A DNA stretch of 9,991 nucleotides from Thermodesulfobacteriaceae bacterium UBA6232 (GTDB lineage Bacteria > Desulfobacterota > Thermodesulfobacteria > Thermodesulfobacteriales > Thermodesulfobacteriaceae): assembly GCA_002441555.1 (NCBI GenBank), contig DJWK01000041.1, positions 304 through 10,294 of the forward strand. The letters run 5' to 3'. Both the position numbers and the translations under genes were made by a program. Below the pieces are notes generated by a model, which saw only the letters and a program-made list of their open reading frames with translations, made no database searches and was not told where the DNA came from. Shown piece by piece: positions 1 through 5,877 of this stretch. How positions within the stretch are numbered: position 1 is the first letter of the stretch; each line of letters opens with the position of its first letter.

Positions 1-855
1 GAGCTTAAGGTTTCTGAAAGAAGTGTTTTCAGATATCTCAACAATCTTATAGAAGCTGGTTTCCCTATAATTTATGATCCGAGTAGAAAGAGCTATACCT
101 TTGAAAAGGGCTTTTCCTTAAGAAAAAGTTTTTTGCACCTTGAGGAATTGCTTTTGCTTCATCTCAGTAAAAGTTATCTTAGAAAAGTTCTTGGAGAAGA
201 GGTGGAAAAATATTTTGAAAATCTTATGAAAAGGTTCATTAAAACATGTGAGGAAGATGTTTCAGAATATGCTATTTTCTTTCAGGAACAGGGGTTTGAT
301 AAAGACTTGCTTCCCCTTTTTAGAGAGCTCATTTTTGCCATAAAAGAAAAAGAAATCGTAGAGATTGAGTATCAGAAAAGACAAAACACCCAGCCGGAAA
401 AAAGAGAGATTGAACCTTACTATCTTTTTTATGCACTTGGTTTCTGGTATCTCCTGGCAAGATGCAGAAGGTCTGATAAAATGAGGACTTTTGCTCTTGA
501 TAAAATGCGTTCAGTTCGCAGAACAGGAAAATACTTTATTTTAAGAAAAGAGGAAATGATTCCTCCTGAGAGGGTTGAGGAGACCTTTGGTCCATCCGTT
601 GATTCTCCCAAGGTTGAAGTTATTGCCAGGTTTTCTCCAGAGGTAAAGGAGTATTTTCTCAGAAAGAAATGGGTAAAGGAACAGGCGGTGAAAGAACTTG
701 AAAATGGCTGGATAGAGGTAAGTTTTAAAATAAGAGGGATAGGGATTTTCAAAAAATGGCTTTATAGCTGGATACCCCATGTAAGAATCATAAAACCTGA
801 AACACTGAGAGAGGAATTTGAAAGGGATCTCCAAAAAGTCTTGAATAATCTTTAA
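1..855 (+). CDS. WYL-domain transcriptional regulator, 5' end outside window
   Basis: The frame is open from the first base, giving 284 visible residues; the first in-frame start-like codon (TTG at 133) lies inside the protein and is not the real start. Visible residues 1-40 resemble the end of a winged helix-turn-helix (recognition-helix-like SERSVFRYLNNL, then a beta wing). The WYL domain spans roughly residues 105-185 and includes the literal tripeptide WYL (149-151, in GFWYLLARC) and the following arginine-rich strand RTFALDKMRSVRR. A WCX-type C-terminal extension covers about 200-284. The family usually has 300-330 residues, so only a few dozen N-terminal residues are missing. WYL proteins are ligand-responsive DNA-binding regulators, often found with phage-defence or DNA-damage genes. 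This one lies 74 bp upstream of an AAA+ ATPase operon with a palindrome between them, so it probably controls that operon; control is inferred. Confidence 0.88.
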   Translation, partial: ELKVSERSVFRYLNNLIEAGFPIIYDPSRKSYTFEKGFSLRKSFLHLEELLLLHLSKSYLRKVLGEEVEKYFENLMKRFIKTCEEDVSEYAIFFQEQGFDKDLLPLFRELIFAIKEKEIVEIEYQKRQNTQPEKREIEPYYLFYALGFWYLLARCRRSDKMRTFALDKMRSVRRTGKYFILRKEEMIPPERVEETFGPSVDSPKVEVIARFSPEVKEYFLRKKWVKEQAVKELENGWIEVSFKIRGIGIFKKWLYSWIPHVRIIKPETLREEFERDLQKVLNNL

Positions 856-863
856 AAAGTCAC

Positions 864-879
864 TGACATACTGCTGTCA
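864..879. promoter_or_regulatory. Perfect inverted repeat TGACA-N6-TGTCA, candidate operator
   Basis: Positions 864-868 read TGACA and 875-879 read TGTCA, a perfect 5-bp inverted repeat with a 6-bp spacer. It lies between the WYL regulator and the AAA+ gene, centred about 20 bp upstream of a TATAAT box, so it covers the place where a -35 element would sit. The symmetry suits a dimeric helix-turn-helix regulator, and the adjacent WYL protein is the obvious candidate. The position would allow repression by blocking RNA polymerase. Binding is inferred, not shown. Confidence 0.5.
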
Positions 880-890
880 CCCAATCTAAG

Positions 891-896
891 TATAAT
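891..896 (+). promoter_or_regulatory. Probable -10 element (TATAAT) of the AAA+ operon
   Basis: A consensus TATAAT lies 33 bp upstream of the ATPase start codon, which would give a short leader. No good -35 matches at 16-18 bp spacing: that zone (867-874) lies inside the inverted repeat. The nearest TTGACA-like hexamer, CTGACA at 863-868, is 22 bp away, too far. The promoter is therefore either weak and repressed, or dependent on an activator. Confidence 0.45.
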
Positions 897-917
897 ATTA
901 ATAAAAAAGCTAAAAAA

Positions 918-924
918 AGGAGGG
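918..924 (+). promoter_or_regulatory. Ribosome binding site of the AAA+ ATPase gene
   Basis: AGGAGGG sits 5 bases before the ATG at 930, a strong Shine-Dalgarno match that fixes the start of the ATPase. Confidence 0.75.
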
Positions 925-929
925 CTTAG

Positions 930-2150
930 ATGAGGCAAAGGCTGTTAAGAGACTTAAATATTTCCATTACATCTTATGTAAAAAATCTTTATTATGAGGT
1001 CTGGCAATCTGTAAAGTCCTACCTTGTAAAAATTCATATAGGGCAATTAAAAACCGATACCCTTGAACTTGAGGATCTTTTTTCTGTCTCCCCTGATTCT
1101 GGAGTGGTTTCTTCACCTGCCATTTCGGGATTGAGTTCAAATGAGGATTTCATTATCTCCCAGCCCAATTTGGTGGCAATAATTAGGTTTAGAGACCATA
1201 AATATTACGTATCCTGTAACAAAATAGAATACCCAAGAAGCTCAATATACATACTTAGCGTTACCGGCACCGATCCAGAAAATATTAACTCAGCAGAACT
1301 TGCAGATATTTTAATAAAGGAAGCCATAGCAACTTCAGGTTATTCAAAGAAAATATTGAGAATTTTTTATGATGAAATGTCAGATAGGATTTCCTTAAAA
1401 ATTCTTCCACCATATAGGGTAAAACTGAAAGATATTTTTATTAAGGAAAAGGATGAACTGAGGGATTTTATAGAGGTTGTTAAGAAGGGAGGAAGCTCTA
1501 TAAAGTATCTTTTTGTGGGAGAGCCGGGAACCGGCAAAACCGAAACTATAAAGGCTTTGCTTTCAGAGTGCATGGAAGCAAATTCAAATTTGACAAGTAT
1601 TGTAGTTGATGCAAGCTGTCGGGTAAGTCTCACAACGGTAATTGAATACGCTCAGATTTTCAAACCGGTTCTTGTTTGCATAGATGACATAGACCTTTTA
1701 GTCGGTTCAAGGGACAGATTCCCCCATCCTTCGCATCTTGCCTCAACCCTTCAAATACTTGACGGATTTCTTTCTACCGATGAGTTCTATCTAATTGCCA
1801 CAACCAATGACCGTGCCCTTCTTGACTGGGCTGTTAGAAGACCGGGAAGGTTTGACTACATTATGGAGTTCGGGCCCCTTGATCCACAATTTTATCCGGA
1901 TCTCGTTTTGAGAGAAACCAGGGATGAAAAGTTTGCAGAAATTTTTAAAGATCCTGAAGTGGTTAAAAAACTCTCATCTTTAAAAATTAACGGTGCCTTC
2001 CTTGTAACCCTTGTAAGGTATCTTCAGAGGCCAAGATTTTCAGAGACAAAGTATAGCAAAAAGGAAGTTCTTGAGGTCTTAAACAGACTATTCCGTGCCT
2101 TTAAGAGTGAATTGAGATCTGAAGAAAGTGTGGGATTTAAATTGGTATAA
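930..2150 (+). CDS. AAA+ ATPase (classic clade) with novel N-terminal domain
   Basis: The protein has 406 residues. The AAA+ module lies in the C-terminal half: Walker A GEPGTGKT (197-204), Walker B region VLVCIDDID (247-255), sensor 1 TTND (291-294) and an arginine-finger segment RRPGRFD (303-309), as in FtsH, CDC48 and BCS1-like ATPases. A small helical lid follows to about residue 390. Residues 1-165 match no domain I recognise and have no obvious membrane segment, so they may bind a substrate or adaptor. The usual Walker B Glu is Asp (D253), which could slow hydrolysis. Classic-clade ATPases act as ring-shaped unfoldases or remodellers; the substrate here is unknown, and the co-directional small proteins downstream are candidates. 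It is the first gene of the operon, behind the palindrome and the TATAAT box. The ATPase call is secure; its cellular role is not. Confidence 0.9.
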   Translation: MRQRLLRDLNISITSYVKNLYYEVWQSVKSYLVKIHIGQLKTDTLELEDLFSVSPDSGVVSSPAISGLSSNEDFIISQPNLVAIIRFRDHKYYVSCNKIEYPRSSIYILSVTGTDPENINSAELADILIKEAIATSGYSKKILRIFYDEMSDRISLKILPPYRVKLKDIFIKEKDELRDFIEVVKKGGSSIKYLFVGEPGTGKTETIKALLSECMEANSNLTSIVVDASCRVSLTTVIEYAQIFKPVLVCIDDIDLLVGSRDRFPHPSHLASTLQILDGFLSTDEFYLIATTNDRALLDWAVRRPGRFDYIMEFGPLDPQFYPDLVLRETRDEKFAEIFKDPEVVKKLSSLKINGAFLVTLVRYLQRPRFSETKYSKKEVLEVLNRLFRAFKSELRSEESVGFKLV

Positions 2151-2163
2151 AATAAAAACATAG

Positions 2164-2170
2164 AAGGAGG
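2164..2170 (+). promoter_or_regulatory. Ribosome binding site that selects the ATG at 2177
   Basis: AAGGAGG ends 6 bases before the ATG at 2177. The in-frame TTG at 2171 directly abuts this site, so it cannot use it. The start is therefore 2177. Confidence 0.75.
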
Positions 2171-2176
2171 TTGGCC

Positions 2177-2386
2177 ATGAGAAAAGAGGTGTTAAAAGAT
2201 AGGTATGGAAGGAAACTCGGGGAAATAGTGGAAAAAAGAGACGGAACCCTTGAATTAAGAGATAGATTGGGAAGATATCTGGGAAAATACGATCCGAAAA
2301 GAAACGAAACAAGGGATAGAACAGGAAGGCTTGTAGGAAAGGGAAATCTTCTCGGAATGATTTTAGAAAGGTATCTGGAAGATTAG
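2177..2386 (+). CDS. Small protein of three DRxGRxxG repeats
   Basis: This 69-residue protein is built from three copies of a D-R-x-G-R-x-x-G unit: DRYGRKLGEI (8-17), RDRLGRYLGKYD (28-39) and RDRTGRLVGKGN (46-57), about 18-20 residues apart, with a short helical tail (LGMILERYLED). The pattern suggests repeated beta-hairpins and a strongly basic surface, so nucleic-acid or protein binding is possible. Short YDxxGNxxG-type repeat proteins of unknown role occur in phages and integrative elements; the resemblance is in pattern only. It lies 26 bp after the ATPase gene and 16 bp before the next gene, each with its own strong ribosome site, so it is probably co-transcribed and may be an adaptor or substrate of the ATPase. 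No catalytic motif is seen and no function can be assigned. Confidence 0.8.
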   Translation: MRKEVLKDRYGRKLGEIVEKRDGTLELRDRLGRYLGKYDPKRNETRDRTGRLVGKGNLLGMILERYLED

Positions 2387-2402
2387 TACAAGGAGTTGAG
2401 AT

Positions 2403-3461
2403 ATGGCCAAACCTGAACTTTTAATGAGTAAAAAGTTTAGAGATTTAGAAAAGGCTGTTTTTGAAATAACAGAGGCTTATGGCGAAAAAATACTGGATGA
2501 TATTGAGCTTTTAAGAGAGCTTTTCAAAAGGGGATTCACTTTCACGGCACCACAAAAGGTTTACCGAAGTGAGTTCGCAAAATACGCAAGAAAGCTTGCT
2601 GAACTTGAGCTTGAAAAGATGAAAACCCCAGAAGTTGAAGAAAGGGAACCTCTTAAATTTAAACGGGAAAGCCTTTTGCTTTTGAGAGAGGTTGCCCACT
2701 ATTATCTTGCTTCATATCATACCTGGCTCTGGCATAGTCTTTTAGACTTTGCATTTTTAATTTTTAAGAATCCCTATCATTACAACTATTTATCAGCCCT
2801 TTGTGATGCTCAATTTTACAAAGATCTTGAAGCCCTTGAAAGGGAACTTGAAAGGCGAAAAAGATGGGAGGAATGGCTTTCTCAAACTAAAAAAGAAAGG
2901 GAAGAAGAATATTTATTCTGGAGATCTCTTTATGAAGAAACTGAGTTTACCTATAATCAGGAACATCAACCAGAGGTAAGGGAAGAAGAAAGAAAACAGG
3001 AAGAGGAAGAGGAAGAGGAATATAATCCATTTAAAGAGATTTATGAGAGTGTAAAAGAGCTCGTGGAAAAAGAAAATACCTATATTCCACCTGAGGTATT
3101 AAAGGGAAAACTCACTCAAAAAGGAATAGACTTTTCCAAAATTTACTTTAATGAATTCAGGTATGAACTTCTTGGAACAATTCAGGGTTGCATTGAGGAT
3201 TTAATTGCAGAGGATGAGGAAATGTGGAACGCCTTTGCTTACGGAGATTTAAATGATATAGGTAAGGATTGCAAGGATATTGAAGATTATCAGAATAAAG
3301 ATTGCAGATTGCTTTATCTTTATACCCTGTGGTTACTCTGCGATATAGTGCCAAAAAGACATGTTCTCCGTTTTGTCAGATTTGTAAGGGATAGAATAAA
3401 ACCCAGTCCGGTTATTAAAAGTTATATTGATTTGCTATATTATGAACTTGAAAGGTATTAA
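2403..3461 (+). CDS. Uncharacterised charged helical protein, 352 aa
   Basis: I do not recognise the family. The start ATG at 2403 follows AAGGAG (2390-2395) at 7 bases. The protein appears mostly alpha-helical, in three parts. An N-terminal helical block (1-95) has alternating Lys/Glu. A central part (about 95-190) is rich in aromatic residues (HYYLASYHTWLWHSLLDFAF) and continues into a charged, possibly coiled-coil stretch (about 140-175). After an acidic low-complexity linker (191-207, seven Glu in a row) comes a C-terminal helical domain (about 210-352) with several Cys (263, 290, 301, 313). The central hydrophobic segment contains His and Trp and is not a convincing membrane helix. There is no signal peptide, Walker motif or nuclease motif. 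The acidic linker suggests two domains joined flexibly. Its place after the AAA+ and DRxGR genes suggests a partner in the same process. Confidence 0.8.
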   Translation: MAKPELLMSKKFRDLEKAVFEITEAYGEKILDDIELLRELFKRGFTFTAPQKVYRSEFAKYARKLAELELEKMKTPEVEEREPLKFKRESLLLLREVAHYYLASYHTWLWHSLLDFAFLIFKNPYHYNYLSALCDAQFYKDLEALERELERRKRWEEWLSQTKKEREEEYLFWRSLYEETEFTYNQEHQPEVREEERKQEEEEEEEYNPFKEIYESVKELVEKENTYIPPEVLKGKLTQKGIDFSKIYFNEFRYELLGTIQGCIEDLIAEDEEMWNAFAYGDLNDIGKDCKDIEDYQNKDCRLLYLYTLWLLCDIVPKRHVLRFVRFVRDRIKPSPVIKSYIDLLYYELERY

Positions 3462-3536
3462 TAAAAACTATTGAACCAAGGTTACCGAATTCAAGCAAAC
3501 AAAGCAAAAAACAAATTAAAATCGCTGGAGGTGGAT
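3462..3536 (+). other. 75-bp A-rich gap inside the operon
   Basis: This is the widest gap within the left operon. It is A-rich and holds an imperfectly spaced TTGAA/TTCAA inverted pair (3471-3494) but no clear promoter or terminator. A TTG at 3471 is in frame with the next gene but has no ribosome site before it. The gap could hold a weak internal promoter or an mRNA-processing site. Confidence 0.3.
3527..3532 (+). promoter_or_regulatory. Ribosome binding site that selects the ATG at 3537
   Basis: A GGAGG-type site (TGGAGGTGG) lies immediately upstream of the ATG at 3537, about 4-5 bases away. It favours this start over the in-frame TTG 66 bases earlier. Confidence 0.65.
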
Positions 3537-3722
3537 ATGAATCTTAAAAATCTTATAGAAGAAAGGATAGAGGATGAATCTACTAAGGAGTTGTGGAGAG
3601 AAATTTACGACGCTTATGAAAGCGGAGGAGAAGAGTTAATAAAAACTCTCTTAACTCAAAAGGCTAAAGAAATTAGTGAAGAGTTTGAAAAGTTATTAAA
3701 ACAGTTGGAAGAAAAATTTTAA
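3537..3722 (+). CDS. Small charged helical protein, 61 aa
   Basis: The protein is predicted to be two amphipathic helices joined by a Gly-Gly turn (ESGGEE at 28-33); the second has a heptad-like Leu/Ile pattern (LIKTLLTQKAKEISEEFEKL) that would suit a coiled coil or dimer. The start is the ATG at 3537, chosen on its Shine-Dalgarno site; starting at the upstream TTG would add 22 Lys/Asn-rich residues. The stop lies only 11 bases before the amidotransferase gene, so the two are very probably co-translated. Size and form resemble small regulatory or antitoxin-like proteins, but there is no DNA-binding motif and no specific function can be given. The strand, Lys/Glu-rich composition and tight spacing support a real gene. 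Confidence 0.65.
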   Translation: MNLKNLIEERIEDESTKELWREIYDAYESGGEELIKTLLTQKAKEISEEFEKLLKQLEEKF

Positions 3723-3733
3723 AAGTATCAAAA

Positions 3734-4519
3734 ATGTGCAGACTCTTGGGAGTTATTGCAAATAAACCTGTAGATTTGGAGTTTTCTTTGTTAAGAGCTA
3801 ATAAACCTTTTAGAAACTTTGGCAAATCAAATCCTGATGGATGGGGAATTGGTTGGTACGAAAACTCTTTGGCAAAAGTTTTTAAGAGAAGCTTATCAGC
3901 GTTAAATGACCATCGGTTTTTTGAGCTTTCAAAAGAAGTTAGTTCAAAGATAATCATTGCCCATGTGAGAAAGGGTACTGGAGCGATTCCATCTGAACAA
4001 AATTCTCATCCCTTTCAGTATAAAAACTGGATATTTGCTCATAATGGCTCAATAGACAGGGAGTTTCTTTTTGGGTTACTGAAGGATAAATACAGAGAAA
4101 ATATTAAAGGGGAGACCGACTCGGAAGTTTATTTTTACTGGATATTGCAGTGTATAGAGGATTATAATAATGTAACAGAAGGTATAAAAAGAGCCGTGGA
4201 GAAAGTTATTACAAAAAGCCACAGTGGATTAAATTTTCTTCTTTCCGATGGAGCTCAACTTTATGCATTTAGATATTCAGATACCTTAAGGGGGTATTAT
4301 TCTCTTTATTTACTTAGAAGGATTTCTTTTTATGATGAACTTTTTCAGGTTATTTCAGATGAAACAGGAGCTTTGCTAAGAAGTAAATCTCTAAGAGGGG
4401 AGAGAGCTGTTCTTGTATGCTCTGAACAACTCACAGAAGAAAAGTGGGAAGAAATTGAAGTTGGTTCTCTCGTTATTATTGGACAGAATTTGAATATAAG
4501 AATAAAGCAAATACTATAA
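3734..4519 (+). CDS. Class II glutamine amidotransferase (YafJ-like), stand-alone
   Basis: The 261-residue protein begins Met-Cys-Arg. Removal of Met exposes Cys2 as the N-terminal nucleophile of class II (Ntn-hydrolase) glutamine amidotransferases, and this fixes the start even though no good Shine-Dalgarno site precedes it. Other family motifs follow in order: NPDGWGIGWY (33-42), AHVRKGT (76-82), HPF (92-94), the oxyanion-loop AHNGSI (102-107) and GETDSEVYF (126-134). The domain hydrolyses glutamine to glutamate and ammonia. No synthase domain is attached, so the ammonia acceptor must lie on a partner or substrate protein. The length fits the YafJ-type stand-alone group, whose roles are largely undefined. 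It is the last gene of the left operon, 11 bases after the 61-residue gene. Functional linkage to the AAA+ ATPase, such as protein or small-molecule amidation, is speculative. Confidence 0.88.
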   Translation: MCRLLGVIANKPVDLEFSLLRANKPFRNFGKSNPDGWGIGWYENSLAKVFKRSLSALNDHRFFELSKEVSSKIIIAHVRKGTGAIPSEQNSHPFQYKNWIFAHNGSIDREFLFGLLKDKYRENIKGETDSEVYFYWILQCIEDYNNVTEGIKRAVEKVITKSHSGLNFLLSDGAQLYAFRYSDTLRGYYSLYLLRRISFYDELFQVISDETGALLRSKSLRGERAVLVCSEQLTEEKWEEIEVGSLVIIGQNLNIRIKQIL

Positions 4520-4682
4520 GTCAATCCCTTGCCCTCCTGGTTAGTTTTCCTTAAATTCAACCCTTTTCTTTAAATCCATCTTTACCACCAATCCATACAC
4601 AAAATTTATAATACTACCCCATTCTCTCCATTTATGTCGTGCCATAACCACTCATCAATAACAAGGGTCTGGCGTAGCTCAC
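4520..4682. other. Convergent intergenic spacer between the two operons
   Basis: The amidotransferase (plus) and the AAA15 ATPase (minus) end facing each other across this spacer. I see no stem-loop with a T tract for either direction. On the minus strand it carries the remnant reading frames described separately (4606-4686 and 4541-4645). No RNA gene or repeat is evident. Confidence 0.5.
4541..4645 (-). pseudogene. Possible second-frame segment of the decayed downstream gene
   Basis: In a different frame from the 26-codon stub that it partly overlaps, the minus strand is open for 34 codons from an ATG. It encodes a Trp/Arg/Lys-rich peptide (starting MARHKWREWGSIINFVYG) with codon use like the neighbouring genes: AAA, AAG, GAA, ATA. 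Two TGA codons close the frame just upstream. It may be a later part of the same gene brought next to the stub by a deletion, or a chance open frame in AT-rich DNA. Confidence 0.25.
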
Positions 4683-4686
4683 TCAT
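4606..4686 (-). pseudogene. Truncated gene stub overlapping the AAA15 stop (ATGA), PIN-like start
   Basis: The TGA stop of the AAA15 ATPase overlaps an ATG in the arrangement ATGA, a standard sign of translational coupling. The frame runs for 26 codons (MSELRQTLVIDEWLWHDING...) and then stops at TAA. The start has a hydrophobic strand followed by an acidic residue (LVIDEWLW), as expected at the first beta-strand and catalytic Asp of PIN-like nucleases. Such nucleases are a plausible third partner for an AAA15 ATPase. At 26 residues it cannot be a functional enzyme, so it is probably the 5' end of a gene that lost its middle by deletion or frameshift. The PIN assignment rests on one short motif and is tentative; a genuine short coupled peptide is the alternative. 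Confidence 0.4.
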
Positions 4687-5873
4687 TCTTTTATACCAAG
4701 CATTATTTTTAAGTCCTCAAGTTCCGCTTCAATAAAAGATGATAAACCGCCTTCTACCTGCCCTTTTTCATTAACTTTTTGTTCCTTAAAAATTGTTTCC
4801 CTTTTCTCTTTTGTTGTTAAATAAAATTTTAAGTCAGAAGGAGAAATAATTTTCTCCTTTACTGCTATCAGAAGAGAACTTACAAATTGTTCTGAATGGG
4901 TTGTAATAATTATTTGTTTTCCTTCCTCTTTTACAATTTCACAGAGGATTCTTACAAATTTTCTTATTACCGTTGGATGAAGATGAATTTCTGGTTCTTC
5001 AATTAAAATAGTTTTTATCTCGGGTCTGTAAATTTTTGCAAGAATATAAACAAGTTGATTTACTCCAAAACCATCATTTACAAGATAACTTGAAACTTTG
5101 GACTTTTTATCTGTTATTTGAAAATAAACAGTTGCAGTTCCTGGTGGTATATACAATCTAAATTCTTTGCCAATTATTTTTTCAAGGTCAATTGAAATTT
5201 TTGGTGCAAGGTTCGGGTCTGTTATAATGATAGTTGCCACCTCGTTTTCTGTCCATGGGTTATATGATATATTGGATGGTGTATAAAAGGGCTGAAAAAA
5301 TCCTCTTTTATGCGGAGCCATATCAACTTTTTTCATTTCTTCAGGAATATTGTTTATTTTCTGAGCAATTTTATAAGCAAGTTCGTTTGCTTCAGAAGTA
5401 GGTTGTTTTGGTGAAACATTTGCGGTTAAGCCATTCCAGTTGATGGTGAATTCAGCATTATTAATCTTAACTTCCTGTGAAAAATTTTTATTTAATGAAT
5501 AAGGGATGGGAATCGGTCCACCAAGTTTAATTTCCAGATTATCAAATTTTGCCTTTATATACAAAGAATTTTCCTTTTTTGATAAGGATAGAGAATATTC
5601 TCCTTCCTGAGTGGAATATGAGAATTCTATTTGATTATCTTTTTCTTTATTGAATACAACTTCATCAAAGCCACTAAGATTTAAAAATCCAATGTTAAAA
5701 AATCCATCAAGTTGTTGATTAGGATTAGTGATAAAGTTTTTGATGCAAATTAAAGAATAAAGCACCGATGATTTGCCAGTTGCAGTTGGTCCGTAAAACA
5801 CAACAAAAGGAGCAAGCTCAATCTCCTGCTCCTTGATGGACCTAAAATTCTTAATTTTTATTTTTTCAATCAT
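4683..5873 (-). CDS. OLD/AAA15-family ABC-like ATPase
   Basis: The 396-residue protein has the split ABC-ATPase layout of RecF/OLD-like proteins. It begins with the strand IEKIKIKNFRSIKEQEIEL, then Walker A GPTATGKS (28-35). A long insert (about 50-255) rich in beta-strand follows. The signature region is unusual (NDGFGVNQL, 266-274, in place of LSxGxxQ). Walker B is ILIEEPEIHLHP (289-300) and the switch His is in TTHSEQF (324-330). There is no C-terminal TOPRIM nuclease domain, so it is an AAA15/AAA21-type ATPase that needs a separate effector. The start is the ATG at 5873, since the GGAGGA at 5881-5886 is 7 bases away; an in-frame TTG at 5894 would add seven residues inside the methylase gene. 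Such ATPases sense or regulate in several phage-defence systems. Its coupling to the methylase before it and the stub after it implies one operon. Confidence 0.88.
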   Translation of the reverse strand: MIEKIKIKNFRSIKEQEIELAPFVVFYGPTATGKSSVLYSLICIKNFITNPNQQLDGFFNIGFLNLSGFDEVVFNKEKDNQIEFSYSTQEGEYSLSLSKKENSLYIKAKFDNLEIKLGGPIPIPYSLNKNFSQEVKINNAEFTINWNGLTANVSPKQPTSEANELAYKIAQKINNIPEEMKKVDMAPHKRGFFQPFYTPSNISYNPWTENEVATIIITDPNLAPKISIDLEKIIGKEFRLYIPPGTATVYFQITDKKSKVSSYLVNDGFGVNQLVYILAKIYRPEIKTILIEEPEIHLHPTVIRKFVRILCEIVKEEGKQIIITTHSEQFVSSLLIAVKEKIISPSDLKFYLTTKEKRETIFKEQKVNEKGQVEGGLSSFIEAELEDLKIMLGIKE

Positions 5874-5877
5874 ATTT

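Noticed and set aside
429..834. Minus-strand open frames opposite the WYL gene
   Set aside because: They lie wholly inside a clear WYL-family gene on the other strand, lack ribosome sites and encode Phe/Ser/Leu-rich sequence typical of the complement of Lys/Glu-rich coding DNA.
3000..3020. GAGGAA-type microrepeat
   Set aside because: It encodes the acidic linker of the 352-residue protein, in frame; there is no sign of a tandem-repeat or CRISPR structure.
3471..3536. TTG-initiated N-terminal extension of the 61-residue protein
   Set aside because: There is no Shine-Dalgarno site before the TTG, the extension is Lys/Asn-rich as expected of A-rich non-coding DNA, and a good site precedes the ATG at 3537.
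4520..4605. Possible bidirectional terminator between the converging operons
   Set aside because: I could not find a GC-rich stem followed by a T tract on either strand.
4664..4685. tRNA-like string GTAGCTCA in the convergent spacer
   Set aside because: It resembles the D-arm of a tRNA, but no acceptor stem, anticodon arm or T-arm can be paired around it, and it lies within the ATGA-coupled stub.
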